Of a stretch of DNA of 8,275 bases, positions 1-7,852 are shown piece by piece. Source of the stretch: Candidatus Pelagibacter sp. (GTDB lineage Bacteria > Pseudomonadota > Alphaproteobacteria > Pelagibacterales > Pelagibacteraceae); assembly GCA_028100865.1 (NCBI GenBank), contig JAOHJV010000018.1, positions 1 through 8,275 of the forward strand, written 5' to 3'. Within the stretch, counting starts at the first letter, position 1. Every line of letters begins with the position of its first letter. The position numbers and the translations under genes were made by a program. The notes beneath the pieces were generated by a model. That model worked only from the letters and a program-made list of their open reading frames with translations, was not told where the DNA came from and did no database searches.

Positions 1-141
1 GAAACATTAAAAAAAGAAACAATAAAATATTTAGATATTTTTAAAGATCATCCTTATATTTTTAACTTAGGACATGGAGTTTTGCCTGAAACAGACCCCA
101 ATATGTTTGAATATTTGGTAAACACAGTAAAAAATTACTAA
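1..141 (+). CDS. hemE: Uroporphyrinogen decarboxylase, C-terminal end (5' truncated by window edge)
   Basis: An open frame from base 1 gives the last 46 residues of a protein, closing with TAA at 139-141. It contains the segment FNLGHGVLPETDPNM, which closely resembles the conserved C-terminal region of uroporphyrinogen III decarboxylase. That cytoplasmic enzyme decarboxylates the four acetate side chains of uroporphyrinogen III to give coproporphyrinogen III. The remaining residues, ending in LVNTVKNY, also fit the family's usual C-terminus. The final A of the stop is the first base of the hemH start codon (TAATG), so translation of the two genes is probably coupled. The next gene acts later in the same pathway, which supports the call. 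The catalytic N-terminal part lies outside the window and cannot be judged. Confidence 0.93.
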   Translation, partial: ETLKKETIKYLDIFKDHPYIFNLGHGVLPETDPNMFEYLVNTVKNY

Positions 142-1175
142 TGAAAAAAGCCGTAATTCTTTTCAATTTAGGAGGACCTGATAAATTAGAAAATGTTGAA
201 CCATTTTTATTCAATTTATTTAATGACCCAGCAATATTAAATTTACCTACTTTTTTTAGATATCCACTGGCTAAATTAATTTCTAATAGAAGGACTCCAA
301 CAGCTAAAAAGATATATCAAGAACTTGGTGGTTCGTCCCCTATTTTAAAACTAACAGAAGAACAATCAAAAGCACTTGAACTAAAACTTAATACTGATGA
401 ACAAGCCTCTGAATACAAATGCTTTATTGTAATGAGATGTTGGCACCCAAGAGCAGAAGAGGTTGTAAATCATGTAAAAAATTTTAATCCAGATGAAATT
501 ATATTAATGCCATTATATCCACAATATTCCGCAGCAACATCGGGATCATCAATAAAAGAATGGAAAAATATTTGTAAGAAAAGTAATTTGAAAGTGAAAA
601 CAAGTACAATTTGTTGTTATCCAACAGATGACAATTTCGTGCAAGCACACAAAGAAGAAATAATAAAAAAAATTAACAATCTGGATAATTTTAAATTAAT
701 ATTTTCTGCACACGGCCTACCAGAAAAAAATATAAAAAAAGGAGACCCTTACCAATGGCAAGTAGAACAATCAGTAAATAAAATTGTTAAGTCTCTAAAT
801 ATTGAAAAATTAAACTGGGTATTAAGCTATCAAAGTCGAGTTGGACCTTTAAAGTGGATTGGTCCATCCACAGAAGACATAATTGTAGAAAATTCAAAAT
901 TAGGAAAGCATATTGTTTTGGTTCCTATAGCGTTCGTATCAGAACATTCCGAAACTCTTGTTGAGCTAGATATAGAATATAAAGAATTGGCTGATAAAAA
1001 TGGTTGTAAAAACTATACTAGAGTGCCAGCCTTGGGCACAAATGAAAATTATATAAAGGCCATGTCTAATTTAATAATTAACAAACAAGTTTATAATTTT
1101 AATGGAGAACTTTTTCCTCCAAAGATACAGTGTCCTAATCAATTTATTAAATGCCCATGTTTGAATTATGAATAG
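141..1175 (+). CDS. hemH: Ferrochelatase (protohaem ferro-lyase), probable [2Fe-2S] type
   Basis: This 344-residue protein inserts Fe2+ into protoporphyrin IX, the last step of protohaem synthesis. Family hallmarks are visible in order: an N-terminal LFNLGGPD, MRCWHP near residues 98-103, PLYPQYSAATSGSS at 124-137, FSAHGLP at 188-194 with the metal-handling His191, SYQSRVGPLKW at 229-239, and SEHSETLVELD at 267-277 with the likely catalytic Glu271. The C-terminus holds Cys331, Cys338 and Cys340 (C-x6-C-x-C), and Cys158/Cys159 lies mid-protein. From memory, this arrangement matches the four [2Fe-2S] ligands of the Mycobacterium and Caulobacter enzymes, so a cluster is inferred. Length is normal for the family. 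The ATG overlaps the hemE stop by one base, and the 3' end overlaps hemJ by 8 bases. No Shine-Dalgarno sequence is visible, so expression probably depends on upstream translation. No signal peptide is seen, suggesting a cytoplasmic or membrane-peripheral enzyme. Confidence 0.96.
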   Translation: MKKAVILFNLGGPDKLENVEPFLFNLFNDPAILNLPTFFRYPLAKLISNRRTPTAKKIYQELGGSSPILKLTEEQSKALELKLNTDEQASEYKCFIVMRCWHPRAEEVVNHVKNFNPDEIILMPLYPQYSAATSGSSIKEWKNICKKSNLKVKTSTICCYPTDDNFVQAHKEEIIKKINNLDNFKLIFSAHGLPEKNIKKGDPYQWQVEQSVNKIVKSLNIEKLNWVLSYQSRVGPLKWIGPSTEDIIVENSKLGKHIVLVPIAFVSEHSETLVELDIEYKELADKNGCKNYTRVPALGTNENYIKAMSNLIINKQVYNFNGELFPPKIQCPNQFIKCPCLNYE

Positions 1176-1608
1176 TTATTTATTATTTAAAAGCCTACAT
1201 CTGATAGCTGTTGTCTCTTGGATGGCTGGTCTTTTGTATCTTCCAAGAATTTTTGTTTATCATGTTGAAAATAAAGAAAAAAAAGAAGCTACAGATGTAT
1301 TTGAAGTAATGGAGAAAAGACTTTTCTTTTACATAATGCGTCCAGCGATGATTTTTACTTGGATCTTTGGTTTGATTTTAATTTACCTAAATGGAATAGA
1401 AATATTTTATCAACTATGGATGCAAATAAAGTTAGTTTCAGTGATTTTGTTATCAGCTTATAATGATTATCTTGGAAGATGCCTTGCGTCTCTTAAAAAT
1501 AATTCTAATTCCAGGTCTTCAAAATTCTTCAGAATAATTAATGAAATTCCAACTATAATGCTTATTTTCATTGTTTTTCTTGCTATTTTTAAGCCAATCT
1601 GGGGTTGA
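1168..1608 (+). CDS. hemJ: Protoporphyrinogen IX oxidase, HemJ family (UPF0093)
   Basis: This 146-residue, very hydrophobic protein has about four membrane helices (roughly residues 5-27, 53-74, 80-100 and 126-144). It matches HemJ, the membrane enzyme that oxidises protoporphyrinogen IX to protoporphyrin IX in most Alphaproteobacteria. Visible family features are His11 in LKSLHLIAVVSWMAGLLYLP (a haem-ligand position in studied HemJ proteins), RVF-like YLPRIFVYHVE, the helix-2 start MRPAM (57-61) and Lys88 in WMQIKL. The C-terminus FRIINEIPTIML followed by KPIWG also fits. Length is typical. One oddity is AYNDYLGR at 97-104, where I recall a His (GYH or GFH) in most relatives; here it is Asn99. 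The start codon lies inside hemH (8-base overlap), implying coupled translation. HemJ makes the substrate that HemH uses, so the neighbours are consecutive steps. Confidence 0.92.
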   Translation: MNSYLLFKSLHLIAVVSWMAGLLYLPRIFVYHVENKEKKEATDVFEVMEKRLFFYIMRPAMIFTWIFGLILIYLNGIEIFYQLWMQIKLVSVILLSAYNDYLGRCLASLKNNSNSRSSKFFRIINEIPTIMLIFIVFLAIFKPIWG

Positions 1609-1632
1609 AATAACATTCTGAGTATATATATT
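1605..1632 (+). promoter_or_regulatory. Possible sigma-70-type promoter ahead of rho
   Basis: TTGAAA at 1605-1610 (overlapping the hemJ stop) is followed after 16 bases by TATATT at 1627-1632, about 34 bases before the rho ATG. This is a reasonable -35/-10 pair in the only gap between hemJ and rho. Background A+T is so high that such matches arise often by chance, so this is a candidate only. Confidence 0.3.
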
Positions 1633-1666
1633 AATGATATCTATTTAGTCCTTACAAAATTTAATC

Positions 1667-2935
1667 ATGAATATTCAAGAGTTAAAATTAAAATCATCTG
1701 AACAACTTATTACTCAAGCCGAAGAACTTGGTATTGAGAATGCAAGCACTTTAAGAAAACAAGAAATTCTTTTTGCTATTTTAAAAAAAGTTGCTGAAAA
1801 AGAGGAAATAACAGGTGCTGGTGTTTTACAATTATTACAAGATGGATTTGGTTTTTTAAGAGCTATGGAGTCAAACTATCTTCCAGGGCCAGATGATATT
1901 TATGTCAGTCCAAGTCAAATTAGAAAATTTGGATTAAGAACTGGCGACACAATAGAAGGACCAGTTAGAGCACCCAAAGAAGGTGAAAGATATTTTGCAT
2001 TACTTCAGGTAAGTAAAATTAATTTTGAAGAACCAGAAAAAGCAAGACATAAAATTGCGTTTGATAATTTAACACCTCTTTACCCAGATGAGCAAATGGT
2101 AATGGAGGTTGAAACTACAAAAATTGAAAAAAAACCAGACCTAACACCAAGGCTAATTGATCTTGTAAGTCCAATTGGAAAAGGCCAAAGATCTATAATT
2201 ATTTCACCTCCTAAGGCTGGAAAGACAATGATTTTACAAAGTATTGCAAATTCGATTGCTAAAAATTATCCAAAAAGTTATTTGATTGTTCTGCTAATTG
2301 ATGAGAGACCAGAAGAGGTCACTGATATGCAAAGAACTGTCAAAGGTGAGGTTATTAGCTCTACATTTGATGAACCAGCCCAAAGACACGTAGCTGTCGC
2401 TGAGATGGTGATTGAAAAAGCAAAAAGATTAACAGAACATAAAAAAGACGTAGTAATTCTTTTAGACTCAATAACAAGGCTTGGAAGAGCTTATAATGCT
2501 GTAATTCCAAGTTCTGGAAAAGTTTTAACTGGAGGTGTAGATGCAAATGCTCTTCAAAGACCTAAAAGATTTTTTGGAGCAGCAAGAAATATAGAAGAAG
2601 GTGGATCTTTAACAATCATCTCAACTGCTTTGATAGATACTGGTAGCAGAATGGATGAAGTAATTTTTGAAGAATTTAAAGGAACAGGAAATAGCGAAAC
2701 TGTGCTTGATAGAAAAATAGCTGATAAGAGAATATATCCGGCAATAGATATTACAAAATCAGGAACTAGAAGAGAAGAGTTATTGTTTGATAAAAATGAT
2801 CTTCAGAAAATGAATGTGTTAAGAAGAATAATAGCACCAATGGGAACAATGGATGCTATTGAATTTATAAATTCTAAATTAAAAGACACAAAAAATAATG
2901 CTGAATTTTTTAATTCGATGAACAAACCAGCATAG
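1667..2935 (+). CDS. rho: Transcription termination factor Rho
   Basis: This 422-residue protein is near the E. coli length of 419 and closely resembles it throughout. Rho is a hexameric RNA-dependent ATPase that loads on nascent transcripts and removes RNA polymerase. Order of parts: a helical Rho_N segment (about 1-43), a cold-shock-like RNA-binding fold (about 50-120) with DGFGFLR and the [18 protein letters not shown] stretch, then the RecA-like motor. Motor motifs seen are the Walker A PPKAGKT (181-187, Lys186), [10 protein letters not shown] (209-218) with the catalytic Glu213, Walker B VVILLD (Asp267), the Q-loop [10 protein letters not shown] (285-294), and the arginine-finger region SGTRREELL (Arg368). 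No insertion is present. The ATG at 1667 gives a normal N-terminus, but no Shine-Dalgarno sequence precedes it. Rho between haem genes and mnmE is the usual alphaproteobacterial order. It may be transcribed from its own weak promoter in the 58-bp gap. Confidence 0.98.
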   Translation: MNIQELKLKSSEQLITQAEELGIENASTLRKQEILFAILKKVAEKEEITGAGVLQLLQDGFGFLRAMESNYLPGPDDIYVSPSQIRKFGLRTGDTIEGPVRAPKEGERYFALLQVSKINFEEPEKARHKIAFDNLTPLYPDEQMVMEVETTKIEKKPDLTPRLIDLVSPIGKGQRSIIISPPKAGKTMILQSIANSIAKNYPKSYLIVLLIDERPEEVTDMQRTVKGEVISSTFDEPAQRHVAVAEMVIEKAKRLTEHKKDVVILLDSITRLGRAYNAVIPSSGKVLTGGVDANALQRPKRFFGAARNIEEGGSLTIISTALIDTGSRMDEVIFEEFKGTGNSETVLDRKIADKRIYPAIDITKSGTRREELLFDKNDLQKMNVLRRIIAPMGTMDAIEFINSKLKDTKNNAEFFNSMNKPA

Positions 2936-2965
2936 GATTTCCATGATTTTTTGTCTTGTAAATTT

Positions 2966-4510
2966 ATGGATATAAAAAGTAGAGTATTTGAAATTCAAAA
3001 ATTAATTAGTATTAATAAATTTTCTCAAGCCATTTCACACTGTGAGAAATTGATTAAAAAGTTTCCAGAAAATTCATATTTTTATAATTTATGTGGTCTC
3101 GCTTTACAAGAAAGTGATCAAACAGTTAAATCAATAAAATACTTTGAAAAAGCTTTAGCTTTTGAATCAACTAATTTTGCTGCAATGAATAATTTAGCAA
3201 ATTCTTACAAACGCTTGTTTGAGTATAAAAAGGCTGAAGATTTATACATAAAAATTATAAAAGAAGACTCAACAAATATTAAGGCTTTAAATAATTATGC
3301 AAATTTAAAAAAAGAATTTAATAAATTTCACGACGCAATTAATCTTTTGTTTAAAGCACTAGACATAAATCCAAAAGATGTAAATATTTTATCTAATATT
3401 GCTGCATGTTTTAAGAGTATTGGTGATATGGATAAGGCTAAAGATTATGCCTTAAAAGTATTAGATTTAGAGCCCAATAACGCCCATATACATAAATTTT
3501 TAAGTGACATGTTAGATTATAGAAAAGATGCAAGCCATCTAGAGACTATGATGGAATTACTCAAAAACAATAGTTTCAAAAATTTTGTATTTAAAGAAAA
3601 AGCAGATTTATATTTTGCACTGGGAAAAGCTTATGAAGATATAGGAGATTTTAAAAACTCTTACCATTTTTTAAACCAAGCAAATCTTAACATGAGAGAA
3701 GATAAAAACTATAATTTTTCCCATGTTGAAAAATTATTTGATAATATTTTCAAACTTTTTAATAGTTTAGATGAAAAAATCATAAAAAAAAAAATATCTA
3801 AAAAAAATATTATTTTTATTTGTGGCATGCCAAGAGCGGGAACTACATTGGTCGAGCAAATAATAGCTTCACACAGTAAGGTAATGGGAGCGGGTGAACT
3901 TCAATATTTGGATAAATCTATTAATGAAAATTTTTTAGAAGATTCGAAATTTAATAAACAAAAAATTTTAGAGGAACTATCTAATGAAAAAAATATTATT
4001 TTAAATCTTCACAATTTTAAGTCAGATATAATTACTGATAAGGCGCCGCAAAATTTTATTTGGATTGGATTTATAAAATTTTTCTTTCCTAATAGTAAAA
4101 TTATTCATTGTTCGCGAAATCCAAAGGACAACTGTTTATCAATATTTAAAAATCAATTTACATCTAACTCAATGTCCTGGTCATATGATCAAACCTTAAT
4201 TGCTAAATATTATAATCTATATTTGAAAATCATGAATTTTTGGAAATCAAAGTTTGATGAATTTATTTTTGATGCAAATTATGAAAACATTGTATCATCT
4301 CCAGAGTTAGAAGTTAAAAAGATGTTATCGTTTTGTGATTTAAATTGGGAGCCTGAATGCTTAAATTTTTATCAAAATAAAAAAACTCCCGTTCAAACCG
4401 TTAGTGTCTCCCAAGCAAGTAAACCAATCTATAAATCTTCAGTTAATTCAAGTCATGGTTTTTCTCAATATTTAACAGAAATGTTTAAGATTCTTGATAC
4501 CAAGTCATAA
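2966..4510 (+). CDS. TPR-repeat protein fused to a PAPS-dependent sulfotransferase domain
   Basis: This is a 514-residue protein with two halves. Residues about 8-172 form five tetratricopeptide repeats, with a further one near 210-245; they probably bind a protein or peptide. Residues about 282-500 are a sulfotransferase domain. GMPRAGTT (287-294) fits the loop that grips the 5'-phosphosulfate of PAPS, GAGEL offers Glu311 as candidate catalytic base (as in tyrosylprotein sulfotransferases), TDKAPQN follows at 357-363, and SRNPKDNCLSIF (383-394, Arg384, Ser392) fits the 3'-phosphate site. The acceptor substrate is unknown; protein-tyrosine or glycan sulfation are both possible. No signal peptide or membrane segment is seen, so it is probably cytoplasmic. 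I chose ATG 2966; a TTG at 2951 would add five residues (MSCKF) without any ribosome-site support. It lies 30 bases after rho and 21 before mnmE, a place where I recall no gene in most Alphaproteobacteria. It looks AT-richer than rho. Confidence 0.88.
   Translation: MDIKSRVFEIQKLISINKFSQAISHCEKLIKKFPENSYFYNLCGLALQESDQTVKSIKYFEKALAFESTNFAAMNNLANSYKRLFEYKKAEDLYIKIIKEDSTNIKALNNYANLKKEFNKFHDAINLLFKALDINPKDVNILSNIAACFKSIGDMDKAKDYALKVLDLEPNNAHIHKFLSDMLDYRKDASHLETMMELLKNNSFKNFVFKEKADLYFALGKAYEDIGDFKNSYHFLNQANLNMREDKNYNFSHVEKLFDNIFKLFNSLDEKIIKKKISKKNIIFICGMPRAGTTLVEQIIASHSKVMGAGELQYLDKSINENFLEDSKFNKQKILEELSNEKNIILNLHNFKSDIITDKAPQNFIWIGFIKFFFPNSKIIHCSRNPKDNCLSIFKNQFTSNSMSWSYDQTLIAKYYNLYLKIMNFWKSKFDEFIFDANYENIVSSPELEVKKMLSFCDLNWEPECLNFYQNKKTPVQTVSVSQASKPIYKSSVNSSHGFSQYLTEMFKILDTKS
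3784..3794 (+). repeat. Eleven-A homopolymer at the TPR/sulfotransferase domain joint
   Basis: A run of 11 A bases, with a second run of 8 A bases at 3800-3807, encodes a lysine-rich linker (around Lys274-276) just before the sulfotransferase domain. One extra A puts a TAA stop in frame three codons after the run. One fewer A leads to a stop about 70 bases on. Runs this long can slip during transcription, translation or replication, so two products are possible. It is the longest A run I noticed in the window. Confidence 0.85.
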
Positions 4511-4512
4511 AA

Positions 4513-4530
4513 AACCAAGTATAATTGGTT
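4513..4530 (+). promoter_or_regulatory. Small hairpin abutting the mnmE start codon
   Basis: AACCAA (4513-4518) and TTGGTT (4525-4530) form a 6-bp inverted repeat around a 6-base loop. It ends one base before the mnmE ATG at 4532 and fills most of the 21-base gap after the sulfotransferase gene. There is no following T run, so it is not a standard terminator. It could fold over the ribosome landing site. The stem has only two G-C pairs, so stability would be low. Confidence 0.3.
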
Positions 4531-4531
4531 G

Positions 4532-5863
4532 ATGACTATTTATGCCTTATCAACTGGGCCAGGAATCTCTGGCATAGCTGTGATAAGAATTTCTGGAAAA
4601 AAAACCTCTGATGTCATTCAATTATTAACTGGTAAAAGTGTTCCAGAACCAAGAGTGGCAACGCTTAGAAAAATCAACAAAATTAACACTTCTGAGCTAA
4701 TTGATGAGGGTATAATACTATGGTTTCCTGGGCCTGAGAGCTACACAGGCGAAGATATGGCAGAAATACAGGTACATGGAAGTAAGGCTGTTATTGATGC
4801 TATTCATACTTCTATTTCAGATATTGAAAATTGCCGCTTAGCGGAACCAGGTGAGTTCACAAAACTTGCATTTCAAAATGGAAAAATAAATTTGCTTAAA
4901 GCAGAGAGTATTGCAGATTTAATTTCTTCTGAAACTGAAATCCAAAGACAACAAGCAATAAAAATTATGAATGGAAAATCTGCTGATCAATTTAATTCTT
5001 TAAGAGAAAAACTTTTAAAAATATTATCACATGTTGAAGCCAAAATAGATTTCCCAGATGAAGATTTACCAAATGATATTTTAAAAGAAATTAAAAAAAG
5101 TTTACACGAAGTTTTAATAAAAATAAAAAAAATTTTAGATGATCAAAAAGTTGGGGAAAGAATAAGAGAAGGTTTTAAGATCGCAATTCTTGGCCCTACT
5201 AATGCGGGCAAATCTAGTCTTCTAAATCATCTGTCAAATAGAGATGTTGCAATAGTCTCAGAAATTGCAGGAACAACAAGGGATGTAATTGAAACACATC
5301 TAAATATAGATGGTTATCCAGTAATTGTTTCTGACACGGCTGGGATAAGGGACTCTAAAAATGAAATTGAAAAAAAAGGTATCAAGCTCTCTTTAAATAG
5401 AGCTGAAGAAGCAGATTTGAAGTTAGTTGTCGTTGATGCAAAAAACCTTGATTTTACTGATGTTTTGAAGGGTTTATTAGATGAAAATGCAATTTTAGTA
5501 ATCAATAAATCAGATCTTTTAGATGGAGAAATTGATCCTAAAATTAAAAAATTAAATCATGTATTAATTTCAATTAAAGAAAATTTAAATATTGATGAAT
5601 TAATTTTAAAAATTAAAAATAATTTAAAAAATAAATTTATAACAAGTGATGATATTTTAATTACAAGAGAACGACACAGACAACATCTAAAACAATGCTT
5701 AGAGCATCTTAAAAATTTTAATAAAAAAAATGAAGTTGAAGATTTTGATAAAGCAGCTGAAGATTTAAGATTAGCTACAAGACACCTTGGCATGATTGTT
5801 GGAAAAGTCGATGTTGAGGAGATATTAGGTAGTATTTTCAACGATTTTTGTATAGGTAAATAA
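4532..5863 (+). CDS. mnmE: tRNA-modification GTPase MnmE
   Basis: This 443-residue protein (E. coli about 454) is the GTPase partner of MnmG. The complex adds aminomethyl or carboxymethylaminomethyl groups to C5 of wobble U34 in tRNAs reading split codon boxes. Domains: an N-terminal folate-binding fold (about 1-117; ISGIAVIRISG, PGPESYTGEDMAEI, AEPGEFTKLAFQNGK), a helical domain, and an inserted G domain. The G domain carries GPTNAGKS (221-228, with Asn224 at the potassium-binding position), GTTRD (247-251), DTAGIR (268-273) followed by Glu280 at the catalytic-Glu position, and NKSD (325-328). The C-terminus is the family's FCIGK (439-443). ATG 4532 is preferred: a TTG directly before it adds only one residue, and MTIYALSTGPG is a natural start. 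mnmG follows 117 bases on, the standard pairing. Confidence 0.97.
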   Translation: MTIYALSTGPGISGIAVIRISGKKTSDVIQLLTGKSVPEPRVATLRKINKINTSELIDEGIILWFPGPESYTGEDMAEIQVHGSKAVIDAIHTSISDIENCRLAEPGEFTKLAFQNGKINLLKAESIADLISSETEIQRQQAIKIMNGKSADQFNSLREKLLKILSHVEAKIDFPDEDLPNDILKEIKKSLHEVLIKIKKILDDQKVGERIREGFKIAILGPTNAGKSSLLNHLSNRDVAIVSEIAGTTRDVIETHLNIDGYPVIVSDTAGIRDSKNEIEKKGIKLSLNRAEEADLKLVVVDAKNLDFTDVLKGLLDENAILVINKSDLLDGEIDPKIKKLNHVLISIKENLNIDELILKIKNNLKNKFITSDDILITRERHRQHLKQCLEHLKNFNKKNEVEDFDKAAEDLRLATRHLGMIVGKVDVEEILGSIFNDFCIGK

Positions 5864-5980
5864 TACCCGATTTTCCTTGTTTTTTATCCCTATTCTCCTA
5901 AAAAACCCATATAATTAAAGCTTATTTAGGCAAAACTATACGTACCTTGTAAATATAATAATCAGTTATAAATTTAGCTT
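5864..5980 (+). promoter_or_regulatory. Intergenic gap before mnmG; possible promoter region
   Basis: At 117 bases this is the largest gap in the window. It holds two exact TATAAT hexamers, at 5910-5915 and 5954-5959, the second ending 21 bases before the mnmG start. Neither has a convincing TTGACA-like partner at 16-18 bases. A 6-bp inverted repeat (CCTAAA 5897-5902, TTTAGG 5925-5930) has a 22-base loop and no T tail, so no terminator is called. A promoter for mnmG-rsmG, and perhaps the following par genes, is plausible but unproven. Confidence 0.35.
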
Positions 5981-7852
5981 ATGAAAAATGATTTATCATT
6001 TGATGTTGTAGTAATAGGTGGTGGTCACGCAGGTTGCGAGGCTGCTGCAGCTTCTGCACGTCTAGGAGTTAACACAGCACTATTTACACACAAAATAGAA
6101 ACAATTGGAGAGATGTCATGCAACCCAGCAATAGGTGGTTTGGGTAAAGGCCATTTAGTACGTGAGATAGATGCCCTTGATGGTGTCATGGGTGAGGTTG
6201 CTGATAAATCAGGAATACAATTTAGATTATTAAACAGAAGTAGAGGTCCAGCAGTTAGAGGGCCAAGAACCCAATCAGATAGATCATTATATAGAAAATA
6301 TATGCAAGAAAAACTTGTAAATTACTGTAATTTAAACATTTTTTCTGATCCAGTAATAAAGTTTATTTTTAATAAAAATACAATAACTGGTTTTGAAACT
6401 AAAGCAGGTAAAAAAGTTTTATGTTCTAAGTTAATACTAACAACAGGCACTTTTTTAAATGGTTTGATTCATATTGGTGATGAAAGAACACCAGCTGGAA
6501 GGTATGATGAGAAACCCTCAACAGGACTAAGTGAACAATTAGAAAAATATAATTTTAAAATTGGAAGATTAAAAACAGGAACCCCTCCCCGACTTGACTC
6601 AAGAACAATTAATTATGAAAATTTAGAAGAACAGTTTGCAGATGATGATCCTTATTTTTTTTCTTTCTTAACTAAAAAAAATATTAACAAACAAGTTTCA
6701 TGTCGTATGACTTATACTAACGATAAGGTTCATAAAATTATTGAAAAAAATTTATCTAAGAGTGCTATGTACTCTGGTAGCATTCAAGGTGTTGGGCCTA
6801 GATACTGTCCATCTATAGAAGATAAGATAGTAAAGTTTGCTGATAAGGGTCGACATCAGATATTTTTAGAGCCAGAAGGGCTTAACGATCACACAATCTA
6901 CCCAAATGGCATATCTACATCACTTCCATCAGAAGTACAGCAAGAAATATGTAATAATATCAATGGTTTAGAAAATGTTAAGATAATTAGACCAGGATAT
7001 GCTATAGAATATGACTATATAGACCCAAGAGAACTGTTTTTAACACTCGAGACCAAGAAGATAAGTAGTCTTTACCTTGCAGGTCAGATTAATGGAACAA
7101 CAGGTTACGAAGAAGCGGCAGCTCAGGGTCTTATAGCTGGGATAAATGCTGCTCTATCTTTTAAAAAATCTGAACCTTTTATTCTCGATAGATCTGATGC
7201 TTATATAGGAGTAATGATCGATGATTTAGTGACAAAAGGTGTTGCTGAACCATATAGAATGTTTACATCCAGAGCTGAATATAGATTAAGCCTAAGATCT
7301 GATAATGCAGACCAAAGATTAACTTCAAAAGGAATAGAAATTGGATTAATAGGTGATGTAAGAAAAGTTCTTTATTTGGATAAATTGGAAAAAATTAAAC
7401 AAATTAATGTAAAAATGGGTCAGTCAACTATATCACCTAATAAAGCTGATGAATTTGGTATAAAAATAGCAAAAGACGGTGTTTTAAGATCATCTAATGA
7501 AATATTAACTCAAAAAGGAGTTGATATGAATAAAATTAGAGAAATATGGGCTGATGTACCTTTTTTTAGCAATGAGATAGATGAGCAGGTTGAAATTAAT
7601 GCTCATTATAGAGGCTACTTGAAGAAGCAAAAAGCTGATATTTTAGCCTTTAAAAGAGATGAAAACCTTATAATACCAGATAAAATCAATTATGATGGAC
7701 TTTCAGGATTGTCAAATGAGGTAAAAGCTAAATTTAAGGAAATAAAACCAAAAACAATGGGTCAAGCACTGAGAATTGATGGAATTACCCCAGCTGCTGT
7801 ATATATTTTGTTGTCACACGTTAAAAGAAAGTCTATTAAGCATATAGCTTAA
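5981..7852 (+). CDS. mnmG: tRNA U34 5-carboxymethylaminomethyl-modifying enzyme MnmG (GidA)
   Basis: This 623-residue flavoprotein (E. coli 629) works with MnmE on wobble U34. It carries the FAD-binding [12 protein letters not shown] (GGGHAG 13-18), the SCNPAIGG block with conserved Cys47, [15 protein letters not shown] near 88-101, and [20 protein letters not shown] at 155-174. [11 protein letters not shown] at 196-206, [11 protein letters not shown] with conserved Cys276, and the second nucleotide-binding block [17 protein letters not shown] (365-380) follow. [17 protein letters not shown] (428-444) and a C-terminal helical domain with [18 protein letters not shown], used by relatives for MnmE and tRNA contact, complete it. 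All key residues I know are present. The ATG at 5981 gives a standard N-terminus; no Shine-Dalgarno sequence is visible. Its stop shares one base with the rsmG start (TAATG), so the two are probably translated together. Confidence 0.98.
   Translation: MKNDLSFDVVVIGGGHAGCEAAAASARLGVNTALFTHKIETIGEMSCNPAIGGLGKGHLVREIDALDGVMGEVADKSGIQFRLLNRSRGPAVRGPRTQSDRSLYRKYMQEKLVNYCNLNIFSDPVIKFIFNKNTITGFETKAGKKVLCSKLILTTGTFLNGLIHIGDERTPAGRYDEKPSTGLSEQLEKYNFKIGRLKTGTPPRLDSRTINYENLEEQFADDDPYFFSFLTKKNINKQVSCRMTYTNDKVHKIIEKNLSKSAMYSGSIQGVGPRYCPSIEDKIVKFADKGRHQIFLEPEGLNDHTIYPNGISTSLPSEVQQEICNNINGLENVKIIRPGYAIEYDYIDPRELFLTLETKKISSLYLAGQINGTTGYEEAAAQGLIAGINAALSFKKSEPFILDRSDAYIGVMIDDLVTKGVAEPYRMFTSRAEYRLSLRSDNADQRLTSKGIEIGLIGDVRKVLYLDKLEKIKQINVKMGQSTISPNKADEFGIKIAKDGVLRSSNEILTQKGVDMNKIREIWADVPFFSNEIDEQVEINAHYRGYLKKQKADILAFKRDENLIIPDKINYDGLSGLSNEVKAKFKEIKPKTMGQALRIDGITPAAVYILLSHVKRKSIKHIA

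Noticed and set aside
515..523. ATATCCACA, one mismatch from the DnaA box TTATCCACA
   Set aside because: It is a single imperfect match inside conserved hemH codons (YPQY), with no cluster of boxes or AT-rich unwinding element around it.
1621..1640. AT-rich alternating tract (TATATATATTAATGATAT) as an operator or origin element
   Set aside because: It is low-complexity, with no convincing dyad or repeat array; better explained as part of a weak promoter or background composition.
2361..2546. Open frame of 61 codons on the minus strand inside rho
   Set aside because: It is antisense to highly conserved rho codons, its leucine-rich translation resembles no known protein, and it has no upstream signals. 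It is a shadow of the coding bias.
2943..2945. ATG at 2943 as an alternative gene start after rho
   Set aside because: It is out of frame with the sulfotransferase gene.
2951..2965. TTG at 2951 as the start of the TPR-sulfotransferase gene
   Set aside because: An ATG lies five codons downstream, the extra residues fit no TPR helix, and no ribosome site favours the TTG.
5314..5841. Two minus-strand open frames (63 and 94 codons) inside mnmE
   Set aside because: Both are antisense to the G domain and C-terminus of mnmE, and their serine/phenylalanine-rich translations are typical of reversed AT-rich coding DNA.
5897..5930. CCTAAA/TTTAGG inverted repeat as a terminator after mnmE
   Set aside because: Only six pairs, a 22-base loop and no following T run.
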